Positions 25,544 to 33,779 of a DNA stretch of 64,000 nt are shown piece by piece; positions within the stretch are counted from its first letter, which is position 1, and every line of letters starts with the position of its first letter. Both the position numbers and the translations under genes were made by a program. The notes under the pieces are model-generated. The model had not been told where the DNA came from. It saw only the letters and a list, made by a program, of their open reading frames with translations, and ran no database searches. This DNA is from Streptomyces rhizosphaerihabitans (GTDB taxonomy: Bacteria > Actinomycetota > Actinomycetes > Streptomycetales > Streptomycetaceae), in the NCBI RefSeq assembly GCF_025399795.1, contig NZ_JAODTZ010000021.1, forward strand, positions 86,367 through 150,366, read 5' to 3'.

Positions 25544-26248
25544 TCAGTCGAGGATTTCGACCTCGTCCTCGGCCACCGCAGGGAACGGCTCGTCGAACTG
25601 GGGTCTGCGGACGGTCAGATGAGCCACCTCGAAGTCCATCTCGGTGGCCTCGGGGGGCGGCGGCGGGTGGTAGCGCCCCGCGCACACGGACAGGTTGACG
25701 ATGAGATAGGCGTGCCAGGCTCTGCCCACCCCGCGCCGGTCGTCGAAGGCGCGGATTCCGTTGACCCACCACACGACGCGGCGTGCGCCGAACTCGACCA
25801 CGAGGTCGACCCAGGCACCCGGCTGAACGGCCCGGTCACGGTAGTAGTGGTGGGCGACGCGTACATGGTTGGAGAGTTCCAGCAGGTCGGGGTTGTCGGG
25901 GTGGTATTCGAAGACGTCGATCTCCTGACCGCCGTCCCGCCACGTCCAGATGGCCGGCCAGGCGCCGGTCACCGTGGGCAGCCTGACCCGTGTCTCCAGC
26001 ACATCTCCCGTGCGGAGCATGAACCCGTCCGTGCTGCCCTCCGTGGTGAGGAGGCCCGCGTTCCAGTCACCGTCCGGTCGCCGGGTGGCCCGGAAGCGAC
26101 CCGCCCGGCAGTAGGCGGGGTCGCTCACCAGATGGTCGAGTTTGCCGTCGCCCGGATTGACCGGCCCGCCGTCGGGATAAGCCCAGGAGTGGCCCGCGAC
26201 CCATTGACGAGTCGAGGCGAAATCCGCCGTGAAAACGACATCGGACAC
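25544..26248 (-). CDS. GH16-like glycoside hydrolase / lectin-fold protein
   Basis: A 234-residue protein with the family 16 catalytic signature EIDVFE at about residue 110 (GGQEIDVFEYHPDN) and the surrounding beta-sandwich strands (WPAIWTWRDGG, WVDLVVEFGARRVVWWVNG, YLIVNLSVCAGR). Both catalytic Glu and the assisting Asp are present. Unlike secreted family members there is no signal peptide; the protein begins MSDVVFTADFAS. It may act in the cytoplasm, be exported unconventionally, or have another start. Tentative substrates are beta-glucans. Confidence 0.85.
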   Translation of the reverse strand: MSDVVFTADFASTRQWVAGHSWAYPDGGPVNPGDGKLDHLVSDPAYCRAGRFRATRRPDGDWNAGLLTTEGSTDGFMLRTGDVLETRVRLPTVTGAWPAIWTWRDGGQEIDVFEYHPDNPDLLELSNHVRVAHHYYRDRAVQPGAWVDLVVEFGARRVVWWVNGIRAFDDRRGVGRAWHAYLIVNLSVCAGRYHPPPPPEATEMDFEVAHLTVRRPQFDEPFPAVAEDEVEILD

Positions 26249-26753
26249 GCGGCGCTCCTCGATGACGGCGTTTCGCGTACGATCCAGGTTCTCCCCAAGG
26301 CACCTGCACCCACACCCCGTTCACCGCGACCCGCCACAAAACAACCCTTCGGGGTGAACCAGCCGCACTCCGGCATACCGTGCCATGTCTGCACCGGCTT
26401 ACTTGCGCCCCGGCAGCCGCCCATGCGCTCGGCGCGCGTCAGACCGACGAAGGGGCGCTCATGCCCCTTCCACCCACCACCACTCTCGAAATCCTCGCCG
26501 CCAGCGGTCGCACCGAGCGGATCCGCAACACCGCCCGGACCCGTCTGAAGCGGCAGAGCCGACGCTGACCCGCGCGTCACCTTCCACGCCGGCCGAACAC
26601 GTCACCGGTCCACCGAATCGAAGGGCTCGTCGTGTCGGCGCCAACACGGGCCAGGAAACAGCAGCCGTGGTGCAGTCGGCTCAGCATGGTTTCGGTCTGG
26701 CCGACTGCCTGGCCGGGCGCCGCATCTCGGGTGCCCGGCCAGGCTCCGTCCGG
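26249..26753. other. Intergenic, 505 bp with a possible 35-codon ORF
   Basis: A region between the GH16-like gene and the VOC gene. It contains the possible small ORF at 26461. Nothing else is supported. Confidence 0.4.
26461..26568 (+). CDS. Possible 35-residue protein
   Basis: ATG at 26461 with GAAGGGG ten bases upstream. The peptide starts with PLPPTTTLEILAASGRTERI and ends in a basic tail rich in Arg. The pattern looks protein-like, with a helical core, but the length allows chance. Reported as a candidate only. Confidence 0.3.
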   Translation: MPLPPTTTLEILAASGRTERIRNTARTRLKRQSRR

Positions 26754-27128
26754 CTACAGGTACGGGCGGGTGATCAATTCGATCGCGTGGCCGGCCGGGT
26801 CCTTGAAGTACACGCCCCGGCCTCCGTGCTCGTTGTTGATCTCGCCCGAGCGTCGCATCTGGGGATCGGCCCAGTGCTCGATGCCATGGCCGCAGAGCCG
26901 CCGGTACGCCCGATCGAACAGCTCGTCGTCGATCAGGAACGCGTAATGCTGCATCTGGATCTCCACCGGCGGCTCGGCGAACTGCAGCAACACACCATCG
27001 GGCAGCTGGATGTTGGTGAACGGGCCCCAGGAAGGCGCCTCCGGCAGCTCCAGCAGATCGCGGAAGAAGCGCGCCGACTCATGGCGGTCCTTGGAGGCGA
27101 TGATGGTGTGGTTGAACGTGACGGTCAT
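26754..27128 (-). CDS. VOC-family (glyoxalase/bleomycin resistance fold) protein
   Basis: A 124-residue protein from the ATG at 27128. It shows two beta-alpha-beta-beta-beta modules: FNHTIIASKDRHESARFFRDLL, then LLQFAEPP, and HYAFLIDDELFDRAYRRL with GVYFKDPAGHAIELI. Metal ligands are likely His4-5 region, His in MQHYAF and the Glu of GHAIELI. Function could be dioxygenase, isomerase or drug-binding; the fold does not settle it. Single gene. Confidence 0.88.
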   Translation of the reverse strand: MTVTFNHTIIASKDRHESARFFRDLLELPEAPSWGPFTNIQLPDGVLLQFAEPPVEIQMQHYAFLIDDELFDRAYRRLCGHGIEHWADPQMRRSGEINNEHGGRGVYFKDPAGHAIELITRPYL

Positions 27129-27534
27129 TCGGCTTACCTCGGTATTGTTCGGCACGGAAGAAGGACTCGCGGTGCACTTGCACCGGGAGGTCCGCGTGCC
27201 GAACCGAGGGGATGCCTTCTGCGCCCCCGCTGCGTGATCAGCCCTCCACCGGATGGCCAATCCGTGTGTGGCGCAGCGCCGGTCCGGTGTTCACGTCGGT
27301 GACCCTACTCAATCCGACCGACCACGACAATGTGCGGCTCTCGGGCTGAGCCGCACACGAGGCAGTTACCTGGCCGCCCAGCATCGAAGTGGCCCAACAG
27401 GCTTACCCAGAGCTGGAGTTCACCGTGGGCCCTTGAGCCGGCGAACCGAGTTCGCTCGCCGGGTAGGAGGTCTGGTTCGCCGCGAGTGGTGGAAAGGGCG
27501 GTGGCCGGATCACGTGGGCGGCAGACTGGCCGCC
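27129..27534. other. Intergenic, 406 bp
   Basis: A divergent promoter region between the VOC and DinB genes. No gene, RNA or long dyad is seen. Confidence 0.4.
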
Positions 27535-28128
27535 ATGACGTCACCGGATCACAAGGCCGACCTTCACCGTTACCTGCAGTCGGCTCGTGATGCCCTGCTG
27601 TGGAAGCTCGAGGGCCTCTCGGAGTACGACATCCGCCGCCCGCTCACACCGACCGGTACCAACCTCCTCGGCCTGGTCAAGCACGTGGCCACCATGGAGC
27701 TGGGCTACCTCGGCGACGTCTTCGGACGGCCGTCCGGTGAGCCGCTGCCCTGGCTCGAGGACGGTGCCGAGCCGAACGCGGACATGTGGGTCACGGCCGA
27801 CGAGTCACGCGAGCACATCGTGGGGCTCTACCGCCGGGCGTGGGCACACGCGGACGCGACGATCGACGCGCTGCCGCTGGAAACGACCGGCAGGGTGCCG
27901 TGGTGGCCCAAGGGGAGGGACGAGGTGACGTTGCATCATGCGGTGGTGCGCGTGATGGCCGATGCGCAGCGGCACGCCGGGCATGCCGACATCGTGCGGG
28001 AACTCATCGACGGCGCTGCCGGGATGGACGAGAGCGACGACAGCATGGCGCCGGGCGACTCTGCATGGTGGGAGAGCTACAGGAGCCGGCTGGAGAGCAC
28101 GGCGCGGGAAGCCGGCAAAGACGTGTAG
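27535..28128 (+). CDS. DinB-family (DUF664) protein
   Basis: A 197-residue protein from the ATG at 27535. The four-helix DinB core shows SARDALLWKLEGLSEYDIRR, NLLGLVKHVATMELGYLGD, the third helix EHIVGLYRRAWAHADATI, and AQRHAGHADIVRELIDG. Three His (in LVKHVA, LHHAVV, RHAGHAD) are the expected metal ligands. Such proteins in actinobacteria often act in mycothiol-dependent metabolism, but a specific role is not shown. Confidence 0.88.
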   Translation: MTSPDHKADLHRYLQSARDALLWKLEGLSEYDIRRPLTPTGTNLLGLVKHVATMELGYLGDVFGRPSGEPLPWLEDGAEPNADMWVTADESREHIVGLYRRAWAHADATIDALPLETTGRVPWWPKGRDEVTLHHAVVRVMADAQRHAGHADIVRELIDGAAGMDESDDSMAPGDSAWWESYRSRLESTAREAGKDV

Positions 28129-28213
28129 CACCGTGAAGGCTCAACCGGGACGTCCGGCGGCTTCGGGGGGAGGCCTGGCATCGGTCTGCCGGTGCGACGG
28201 GTGCGGCCCCCGG

Positions 28214-29365
28214 TCAGGTGGTGGCGATGCCCGGCCCGACCGGTCTTGTCGGGTTGCCGGCCGGAGGGTGGAGCGGGAACGTCACCCGCACATCGAGTCC
28301 GCCCGATTCCAGCGCCTTCGCGGTCAGGACCGCGCGGTGTGTCGTCGTGATCGCTCGCACGATGGCCAGCCCGAGTCCGTGTCCGTCCGGATGCCGGGTG
28401 CGTTCGGTGTGCAGCCGCTGGAACGGCACGAACAGCCGGTCCATGTCGTCGTCCGGGATCACGGGGCCGGTGTTGGTGACGGTGATGCGGGCGCCGTGCT
28501 CGGACGGCGATGTCGTCACGCGCACATGGCCGCCGGCGAGGTTGTGCCGGATGGCGTTGTCGACCAGGTTGACGACCAGGCTTTCGACCAGCCGCCCGTC
28601 GCCGGCCGTCGGAGCCTGGGCGAGTGCGGTGTCGATCCGGACGCCTCGTCGCTCGGCCTCGGGCCGCCGGACCAGAACCGCCTCCGCGGCGATCACGCCG
28701 AGGTCCAGCGGCTCCCACTCCTCGATGCCCTGCTCGCTGCTGGCCAGCGTCAGCAGCGACTCGATCAGGCGTTCCTGGGCCGCGCCGAGCATCAGGAGTT
28801 CCTCGCAGGTCGACCTCAGCGTCTCCGCGCTCGCGTCCGGATCGGCGAGCGCCACCTGCAGCAGCGCCCGCTCGACGGTCAAGGGTGTCCGCAGCTCGTG
28901 GGAGGCGTTGGCGACGAAATGGCGCTGCGACTGGAACGCCGCGTCGAGCCGTTCGAAGAGATCGTCGAGGGTCGCGCCGAGTTCCTTGAACTCCTCGTAG
29001 GGACTGTCCAGCCCGATCCTCGAGTGCAGGTTGCTGGCCGAGATCGCCTGGGCGGTCGTCGTCATCGTACGCAGTGGCCGCAAGGCCCGACCGGCGATGA
29101 TCCACCCGAAGACGACCGAGGCCACACCCGTCACCGCAAGGGCGATCCCGGAGGAGACCAGCAGCGTGTGGAGGTCGTTGCCGTGCTGGCGGTCGGCGAT
29201 GGCCGCGCCGCCGGGCACCTGTCGGCCGTCCATGACAGGCACCGACTCGCGCGTCGAGCGTCCGGTCCAGAACAGTCCGAAGACGAAGGCGAGCAGAATC
29301 GTGCCGGAGACGAAGAACACGCTGCCGTACAGGAGGGTCAGCCGCCCGCGCAGCGTACGGCGCAT
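28214..29365 (-). CDS. Sensor histidine kinase of ABC-linked system 1
   Basis: A 383-residue protein from the ATG at 29365, overlapping the regulator stop by one base (TGATG). Two membrane segments (about 11-33 and 77-98) flank a short extracellular loop. HAMP is followed by HisKA with FVANASHELRTPLTVE, N box NLVDNAIRHN and G box HGLGLAIVRA. The short loop fits intramembrane-sensing kinases that work with ABC transporters. The transporter genes are divergent 90 bp upstream of the regulator. Translationally coupled with the regulator. Confidence 0.93.
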   Translation of the reverse strand: MRRTLRGRLTLLYGSVFFVSGTILLAFVFGLFWTGRSTRESVPVMDGRQVPGGAAIADRQHGNDLHTLLVSSGIALAVTGVASVVFGWIIAGRALRPLRTMTTTAQAISASNLHSRIGLDSPYEEFKELGATLDDLFERLDAAFQSQRHFVANASHELRTPLTVERALLQVALADPDASAETLRSTCEELLMLGAAQERLIESLLTLASSEQGIEEWEPLDLGVIAAEAVLVRRPEAERRGVRIDTALAQAPTAGDGRLVESLVVNLVDNAIRHNLAGGHVRVTTSPSEHGARITVTNTGPVIPDDDMDRLFVPFQRLHTERTRHPDGHGLGLAIVRAITTTHRAVLTAKALESGGLDVRVTFPLHPPAGNPTRPVGPGIATT

Positions 29366-30027
29366 CACGCGAGCGCGATCCGGTAGCCGCCCTCGCGGAC
29401 GGTCTCGATCAGCGGCGGTTCGCCGAGCTTCGCCCGCAACCGGCCGACCGTGGTCTTGACCGTGTTGGTGAACGGGTTGGCCCTCTCGTCCCACACGCGT
29501 TCCAGCAACTCCTCGGTCGATATCACGGCGCCGGCGCGGCTGAGCAGGCACTCGAGCATCGCGAACTCCTTCGGGCTGAGGGCGAGGCGTCGGCCGGCCC
29601 GGAAGGCAGCCCGGGTGCTGGGGTCCAGCGTCACGTCACCGCACTCCAGTGTGGGCGGCAGCGCGGTGGTGGCGCGTCGTCCCAGTGCCCGGACGCGGGC
29701 CACCAGCTCGGAGAAGTCGAAGGGCTTGGGCAGGTAGTCGTCGGCGCCCAGGTTCAGGCCGGTGACCCGGTCCTTCACGGTGCTGGCGGCCGTCAGCATC
29801 AGCACCCGGGTCGGCGAGTGCTGTGCGACCAGGCGGCGGCACACGTCGTCGCCGTGCACCCGGGGCAGGTCACGGTCGAGGACGACGACGTCGTAACGGG
29901 TGACCGAGAGATGTTCGAGCGCGGCGTCCCCGTCCAGCACGACATCGACCGCCATGCCCTCACGGCGCAGCCCGGTACCCAGGGTTCGCCCCAGCACCTC
30001 GTGATCTTCGACAATGAGCACCCTCAT
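29365..30027 (-). CDS. OmpR-family response regulator of system 1
   Basis: A 220-residue protein from the ATG at 30027. Receiver domain with acidic pocket VEDHE, phospho-acceptor Asp in VVVLDRDLPRVHGDD and the conserved Lys in LPKPFDF; winged-helix domain with SPKEFAMLECLL and NTVKTTVGRLRAKLG. The first residue RVLIVEDHE fixes the start. Three GGTCACA-type boxes with helical spacing lie between it and the divergent ABC gene and are the probable target. Confidence 0.94.
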   Translation of the reverse strand: MRVLIVEDHEVLGRTLGTGLRREGMAVDVVLDGDAALEHLSVTRYDVVVLDRDLPRVHGDDVCRRLVAQHSPTRVLMLTAASTVKDRVTGLNLGADDYLPKPFDFSELVARVRALGRRATTALPPTLECGDVTLDPSTRAAFRAGRRLALSPKEFAMLECLLSRAGAVISTEELLERVWDERANPFTNTVKTTVGRLRAKLGEPPLIETVREGGYRIALA

Positions 30028-30045
30028 GGTGCTCAAGAATGCCAG

Positions 30046-30098
30046 CCCGGCGGTCACACCGCGGTCACAGAAGCTGTGCCCGGGGTGTGACCGCCGGG
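30046..30098. promoter_or_regulatory. Operator region of system 1 (15-bp dyad, repeated GGTCACA)
   Basis: A perfect 15-bp inverted repeat CCCGGCGGTCACACC (30046-30060) and its complement (30084-30098), 23 bases apart. Inside, CGGTCACA occurs at 30051 and 30062, eleven bases apart, i.e. one helical turn, which is the tandem layout OmpR-type regulators bind. It lies between the regulator start (30027) and the ABC gene start (30117). Confidence 0.65.
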
Positions 30099-30116
30099 CG
30101 CGTACAACCGGGTTCC

Positions 30117-30974
30117 ATGACTCACGACACTGTGCTGGTGGCCCGGGGCCTCGGCAGACGATTCGGGCGGCGCTGGGCGCTGTCCGACTGCACGCTCGCC
30201 GTGCCGGCCGGGCGGGTGGTCGGCCTGGTCGGCCCGAACGGGGCCGGCAAGACGACGCTGATGCGCCTCACGGTCGGGCTGCTCACCCCGACGTCGGGCA
30301 CCGTCGAGGTGCTCGGTCACCCACCGGCGCAGAACCCGGCCCAACTCGGCCGCGTCGGGTTCGTCGCGCAGGAGACTCCGACCTACGCGAACCTGACCGT
30401 GGCCGACCATCTGCGCCTGGGCGGCTGGCTCAACGCCCGCTGGGACAGCGACCTCGCGGAGCGCCGCATCCAGCAGTCGGGCCTGGACCCCCGGCAGCGG
30501 GCCGGCCGGCTCTCCGGCGGGCAGCGCGCCCAACTCGCCCTCACCCTGGCCGTCGCGAAACGGCCCGAACTGCTGGTCCTGGACGAGCCCGTGGCCAGCT
30601 TGGACCCCCTCGCCCGCCGCGAGTTCCTGCAAGGCATCAGCGAGGTTGCCACCGAGCACGGTGTCAGCGTCATCCTGTCCTCGCACCTCGTCTCCGACCT
30701 GGAGCGCGTCTGCGACTTCGTGATCGTGCTGGTGGCCTCCCGGGTACGGGTCGCCGGGACGATCGAGGATCTGCTGGCCACCCACCACCGCCTCACCGGG
30801 CCGGCTCATCACACCACGGCCGGCGTCGAGGTCGTCGAGGCACACCACACCGACCTGCACAGCACCTTGCTGGTGCGCTCCGAGGAGCCGATCGACGATC
30901 CGGCGTGGACCGTCGAACCGGTCAGCCTCGAAGACGTCGTCCTCGCCCACATGGGCACGGAGGACCGCTCATGA
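30117..30974 (+). CDS. ABC transporter ATP-binding protein, system 1
   Basis: A 285-residue protein. Walker A GPNGAGKTTLMRL, Q loop AQETPT, signature RLSGGQRAQLAL, Walker B LLVLDEPVASLD and switch His SSHLVS are all present. The C-terminal 80 residues resemble the regulatory tail of drug/lantibiotic-type exporters. The stop overlaps the permease start (ATGA), so the two are one operon. Probably exports a membrane-active compound, or acts as sensor with the kinase. Confidence 0.95.
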   Translation: MTHDTVLVARGLGRRFGRRWALSDCTLAVPAGRVVGLVGPNGAGKTTLMRLTVGLLTPTSGTVEVLGHPPAQNPAQLGRVGFVAQETPTYANLTVADHLRLGGWLNARWDSDLAERRIQQSGLDPRQRAGRLSGGQRAQLALTLAVAKRPELLVLDEPVASLDPLARREFLQGISEVATEHGVSVILSSHLVSDLERVCDFVIVLVASRVRVAGTIEDLLATHHRLTGPAHHTTAGVEVVEAHHTDLHSTLLVRSEEPIDDPAWTVEPVSLEDVVLAHMGTEDRS

Positions 30975-32053
30975 TCCGGCTCACCTGGCGCCAGTTCCGC
31001 ACTCCCGCGGCCGTGGCGTGCGGCGCACTGCTGGTGGTGGTCCTCCTCGCCGCCCTGACCGGCCCCGGCCTCGCCCATGCCTACTCCACCACCACGACCG
31101 CGTGCCGCCAGGCGGGAGACTGCACGTCGGCCATGGCGGACTTCTCACACACCGACGGCGTCCTGCGCACGGCGCTCGGCACCCTGGTCACCATCGTGCC
31201 CGCTCTGCTCGGCATGTTCTGGGGCGCTCCGCTGATCGCCCGCGAGATCGAGGGCGGAACGATCCCACTGGTGTGGACACAGAGCGTCACCCGCACCCGC
31301 TGGCTCGCCGTCAAGCTCGCGGTCGTCGGCCTGGCGGGCATCCTCGTGGCAGGGCTTCTGAGCCTCGTCGTCACCTGGTGGGCCCACCCGCTGGACCAGG
31401 CCGCTGCCGCCGCCTACGACACGTTCGGCGAGCGTGACCTCGCACCGATGGGATACGCGGCACTCGCGTTCGTGATCGGTGTCACCGCGGGCATGCTGAT
31501 CCGCCGCACGGTTCCGGCGATGGCACTGACACTGTTCACGTTCGTGGTCGTGCGCGTCGGCATCGCCTACGGGATCCGGCCGCGCCTCATCAGCCCGGCG
31601 CACCGGACCCTGGCCCTCGACCCGGCCTCGACCGGCTTCGGTTCCTCGATCTCACCGGACGGCATGTTCAACGCGCTGTTCAACGGCGGTCCGTCGAGCG
31701 CACTGGAACCCGCGACACCGAACCTGCCGAACGCCTGGATCTACTCCACCCGGGTCGTCGACGACGCCGGGCACGACCTGACGGACAAGGTCCTCGACGC
31801 GGACTGCCCCGGTATGGCCTCCGGTGGCGGCGGGCCGGCCGTTCCCGGCCATGTCCCGGTCTCGCAGTCCGCACAGCAGCAGATGCAGGCATGCATCTCC
31901 AAGGTCGGCGCTACCTACCACGAACTCGTGACCTACCAACCGGGCAACCGCTACTGGGCTCTCCAATGGCAGGAACTGGCGCTCTGCGGCACGGCCGCAC
32001 TGCTCCTCGCCGCGTTCTGCGTGTGGTGGGTGCGCCGCCGCCGGATCGCCTGA
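30971..32053 (+). CDS. ABC transporter permease, system 1
   Basis: A 360-residue protein with six membrane segments: one near the N-terminus (GALLVVVLLAALTG), four clustered at about 75-220, and one at the C-terminus before VRRRRIA. A large extracellular domain of about 120 residues (about 215-330) with two Cys lies before the last segment. The architecture is that of ABC-2-type exporters. Overlaps the ATPase gene by four bases and ends at a terminator-like hairpin. Confidence 0.92.
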   Translation: MIRLTWRQFRTPAAVACGALLVVVLLAALTGPGLAHAYSTTTTACRQAGDCTSAMADFSHTDGVLRTALGTLVTIVPALLGMFWGAPLIAREIEGGTIPLVWTQSVTRTRWLAVKLAVVGLAGILVAGLLSLVVTWWAHPLDQAAAAAYDTFGERDLAPMGYAALAFVIGVTAGMLIRRTVPAMALTLFTFVVVRVGIAYGIRPRLISPAHRTLALDPASTGFGSSISPDGMFNALFNGGPSSALEPATPNLPNAWIYSTRVVDDAGHDLTDKVLDADCPGMASGGGGPAVPGHVPVSQSAQQQMQACISKVGATYHELVTYQPGNRYWALQWQELALCGTAALLLAAFCVWWVRRRRIA

Positions 32054-32068
32054 CCACGCACGCGCCTC

Positions 32069-32110
32069 GGCCGGGTTGCCCGAGGGGATCTCGTCCTCGG
32101 GCAACCGGCC
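32069..32110 (+). terminator. Terminator-like hairpin after the ABC operon
   Basis: Inverted repeat GGCCGGGTTGCCCGAGG / CCTCGGGCAACCGGCC with one bulged base and a nine-base loop, 16 bases after the permease stop. No T-run follows, which is common for terminators in high-GC actinobacteria. Confidence 0.6.
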
Positions 32111-32713
32111 TACCGGACCACTTCTGGCAGATGGGGACATCAGCCGAGAGTCACGGGGGCTGCCGCACGAACGGGTGACATCTTGAGCTGGCCTGCCCTG
32201 TGGGGCAGGTGGAAAAAATGTCGCTGTGCCAAAGCACCGGCCGTGACGGGCCGTCGTCATCCATCTGGAGAGGCCGGCTCAGAACGTCGGCGTTGTCGGC
32301 GTCGATCAACTGCGACAGGCCGACGCATCGCGAGAGCATCACGTTCGGGATCCGCAGCATCCGGGCCCCGCCCCGGCCGGCACCACACCGCCGGCCTCTA
32401 CCAGGTGCTGCAACAGCGGGGTGCGGCGCTGGTGGCGCACGGTCAGCCCCGGCACTTGCTCGGCGAACGTCATCTTCGAGCAAGCGGCGTTCTCGCAGTA
32501 CAGGCGGCGATCCGCACCGTGCTCGGACGCTCAGGTGTCAAGTGACCTGACGCGGAGCATGGACGAGCGTTCCCTCCCTGCCCAGAGCCTCTCTCCGCAA
32601 TGCCCGCACCGCGCCGTCTCTGTTCTCCGCCGGTCGCGACCATGCACGCCCGGAGAAGGACATTCGGGGCGGGCCGACGTTCATCGTGGATCGCGCAGAG
32701 AACGGGGCGTGGA
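32111..32713. other. Gene-poor region, 600 bp, with IS remnant
   Basis: It holds the ISL3 remnant at 32360-32515. The rest has no supported gene; frames through it lack coding bias. Confidence 0.4.
32360..32515 (-). pseudogene. ISL3-family transposase remnant, N-terminal
   Basis: Read on the minus strand, RRLYCENAACSKMTFAEQVPG then LTVRHQRRTPLLQ matches the zinc-finger and following segment near the N-terminus of ISL3 transposases. It is cut at both ends, with no catalytic part. A C-terminal ISL3 piece lies on the other strand at 43767. Confidence 0.65.
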
Positions 32714-32788
32714 TCAGCGGCGGCGCAGCATCATGACGACGGCGACAACCACAATGATGAGGACGACGGTACCCAGGCCTATGTACAC
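32714..32788 (-). CDS. Single-span membrane peptide, 24 residues
   Basis: GTG at 32788 preceded by AAGGAAAG. The peptide VYIGLGTVVLIIVVVAVVMM ends in LRRR: one hydrophobic helix and a positive cytoplasmic tail. The hydrophobicity and the tail argue for a real membrane peptide. Similar orphan peptides occur in Streptomyces; no partner is known here. Confidence 0.6.
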   Translation of the reverse strand: MYIGLGTVVLIIVVVAVVMMLRRR

Positions 32789-33025
32789 GGGTTTCTCTTT
32801 CCTTCGAGGGAGCGGCGCCCACTGGCGCCGCAAGAGCCGAGTGCCCCCGTCGGCGTCTTTCAGACCGCCTGGATGGCCTTGTCTCCTGGATGCGGCTGTC
32901 GGCCCCGCCTGCCTTTGGACGTGCCCCAGGGCGTCGGCGTGCACGACCGACAGGACGCCGGCCATCGACTCGTCAGTCTCGGCCGTGCCCGCTTCCTTCC
33001 TGGTGCAGGCGAGGATGCTGCGAGA

Positions 33026-33345
33026 TCAGGTACCGGTCGCGGCTTGGAGTGCGGGAGAGAGACGTCGGTGAGCGCGCGCGGTGACGGTGGCGGTGACGGT
33101 GAGGATGAGGATGGCGAGCCGGGACAGCCAGATGGCGGCGATGCCGGCCAGGATGCAGGCGGCGCAGGCGAGAAGGCGTTCGGTCCACGCGCCGTGGACT
33201 GCGGCATGGAAGAACCAATCGGTGGCGGCGAGGCAGAGGGCGGGGCCGCCGAAGAAGAGAGGGGCGACGGTTGCGGAGCCGTGCCCGAGAGGGTGGGCGA
33301 TGACGAGTTCGCCGGCGACGGTGAGGGTGACCGGGTCGGCCAGGA
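33026..33345 (-). pseudogene. LtrA-family (low-temperature requirement A) remnant, C-terminal
   Basis: Read on the minus strand, GELVIAHPLGHGSATVAPLF and FFGGPALCLAATDWFFHA match the C-terminal third of LtrA membrane proteins, followed by two hydrophobic segments. The first two thirds are missing and no start codon is present at the break near 33345. The upstream sequence contains the short tandem repeat at 33394. Confidence 0.7.
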
Positions 33346-33779
33346 CGGCGTAGGCGCCGTTCACGCCCAGGCGGACGGATCGTACGGGGTCGGTGGTGGA
33401 GGCGACAGGATGGTGGAGGCGACAGGGTGGTGAAGACATCCTCGCCGCCTCCGAAGTGCATCGCCCGCAGGCACTGCTCCGGGCCGTTTCCAGTACGGGC
33501 TGTTTCCTCCGCGCCGGGACCAGTTGCAGAGGCGGCTCAGTGATCCAGAGATTGCGCCGCAGGCTGGTCGCCTGCCGCCACACTGCGCCGACTCCGCCCT
33601 CAGCACTTGAGCAGCGTCGACAAGGTGGCTCCGAGGGCCAGTTCCGATGCCCGGCGTCCCCAACGCGTCCTCAAACGAGGCCGCAAGGGACCAGATGGAA
33701 GGCATGGCGGACGATCCCGCCAGCCCAGAAAGGGTGTCGTACCTGCCCGCAGCGGATTCCCCTTCCAGGAGGCCGGCAA
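33346..33779. other. Gene-poor region with repeats, 434 bp
   Basis: Contains two 17-bp tandem units (33394-33427) and a stretch at 33481-33510 that is nearly identical to 54471-54500. The 33728-33770 stretch resembles 52522-52560. It ends with the AGGAGG site of the MFS gene. Confidence 0.5.
33394..33427. repeat. 17-bp tandem repeat, two units
   Basis: Two near-identical 17-base units starting tggtggaggcgacagg, at the broken 5' side of the LtrA remnant. Confidence 0.8.
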
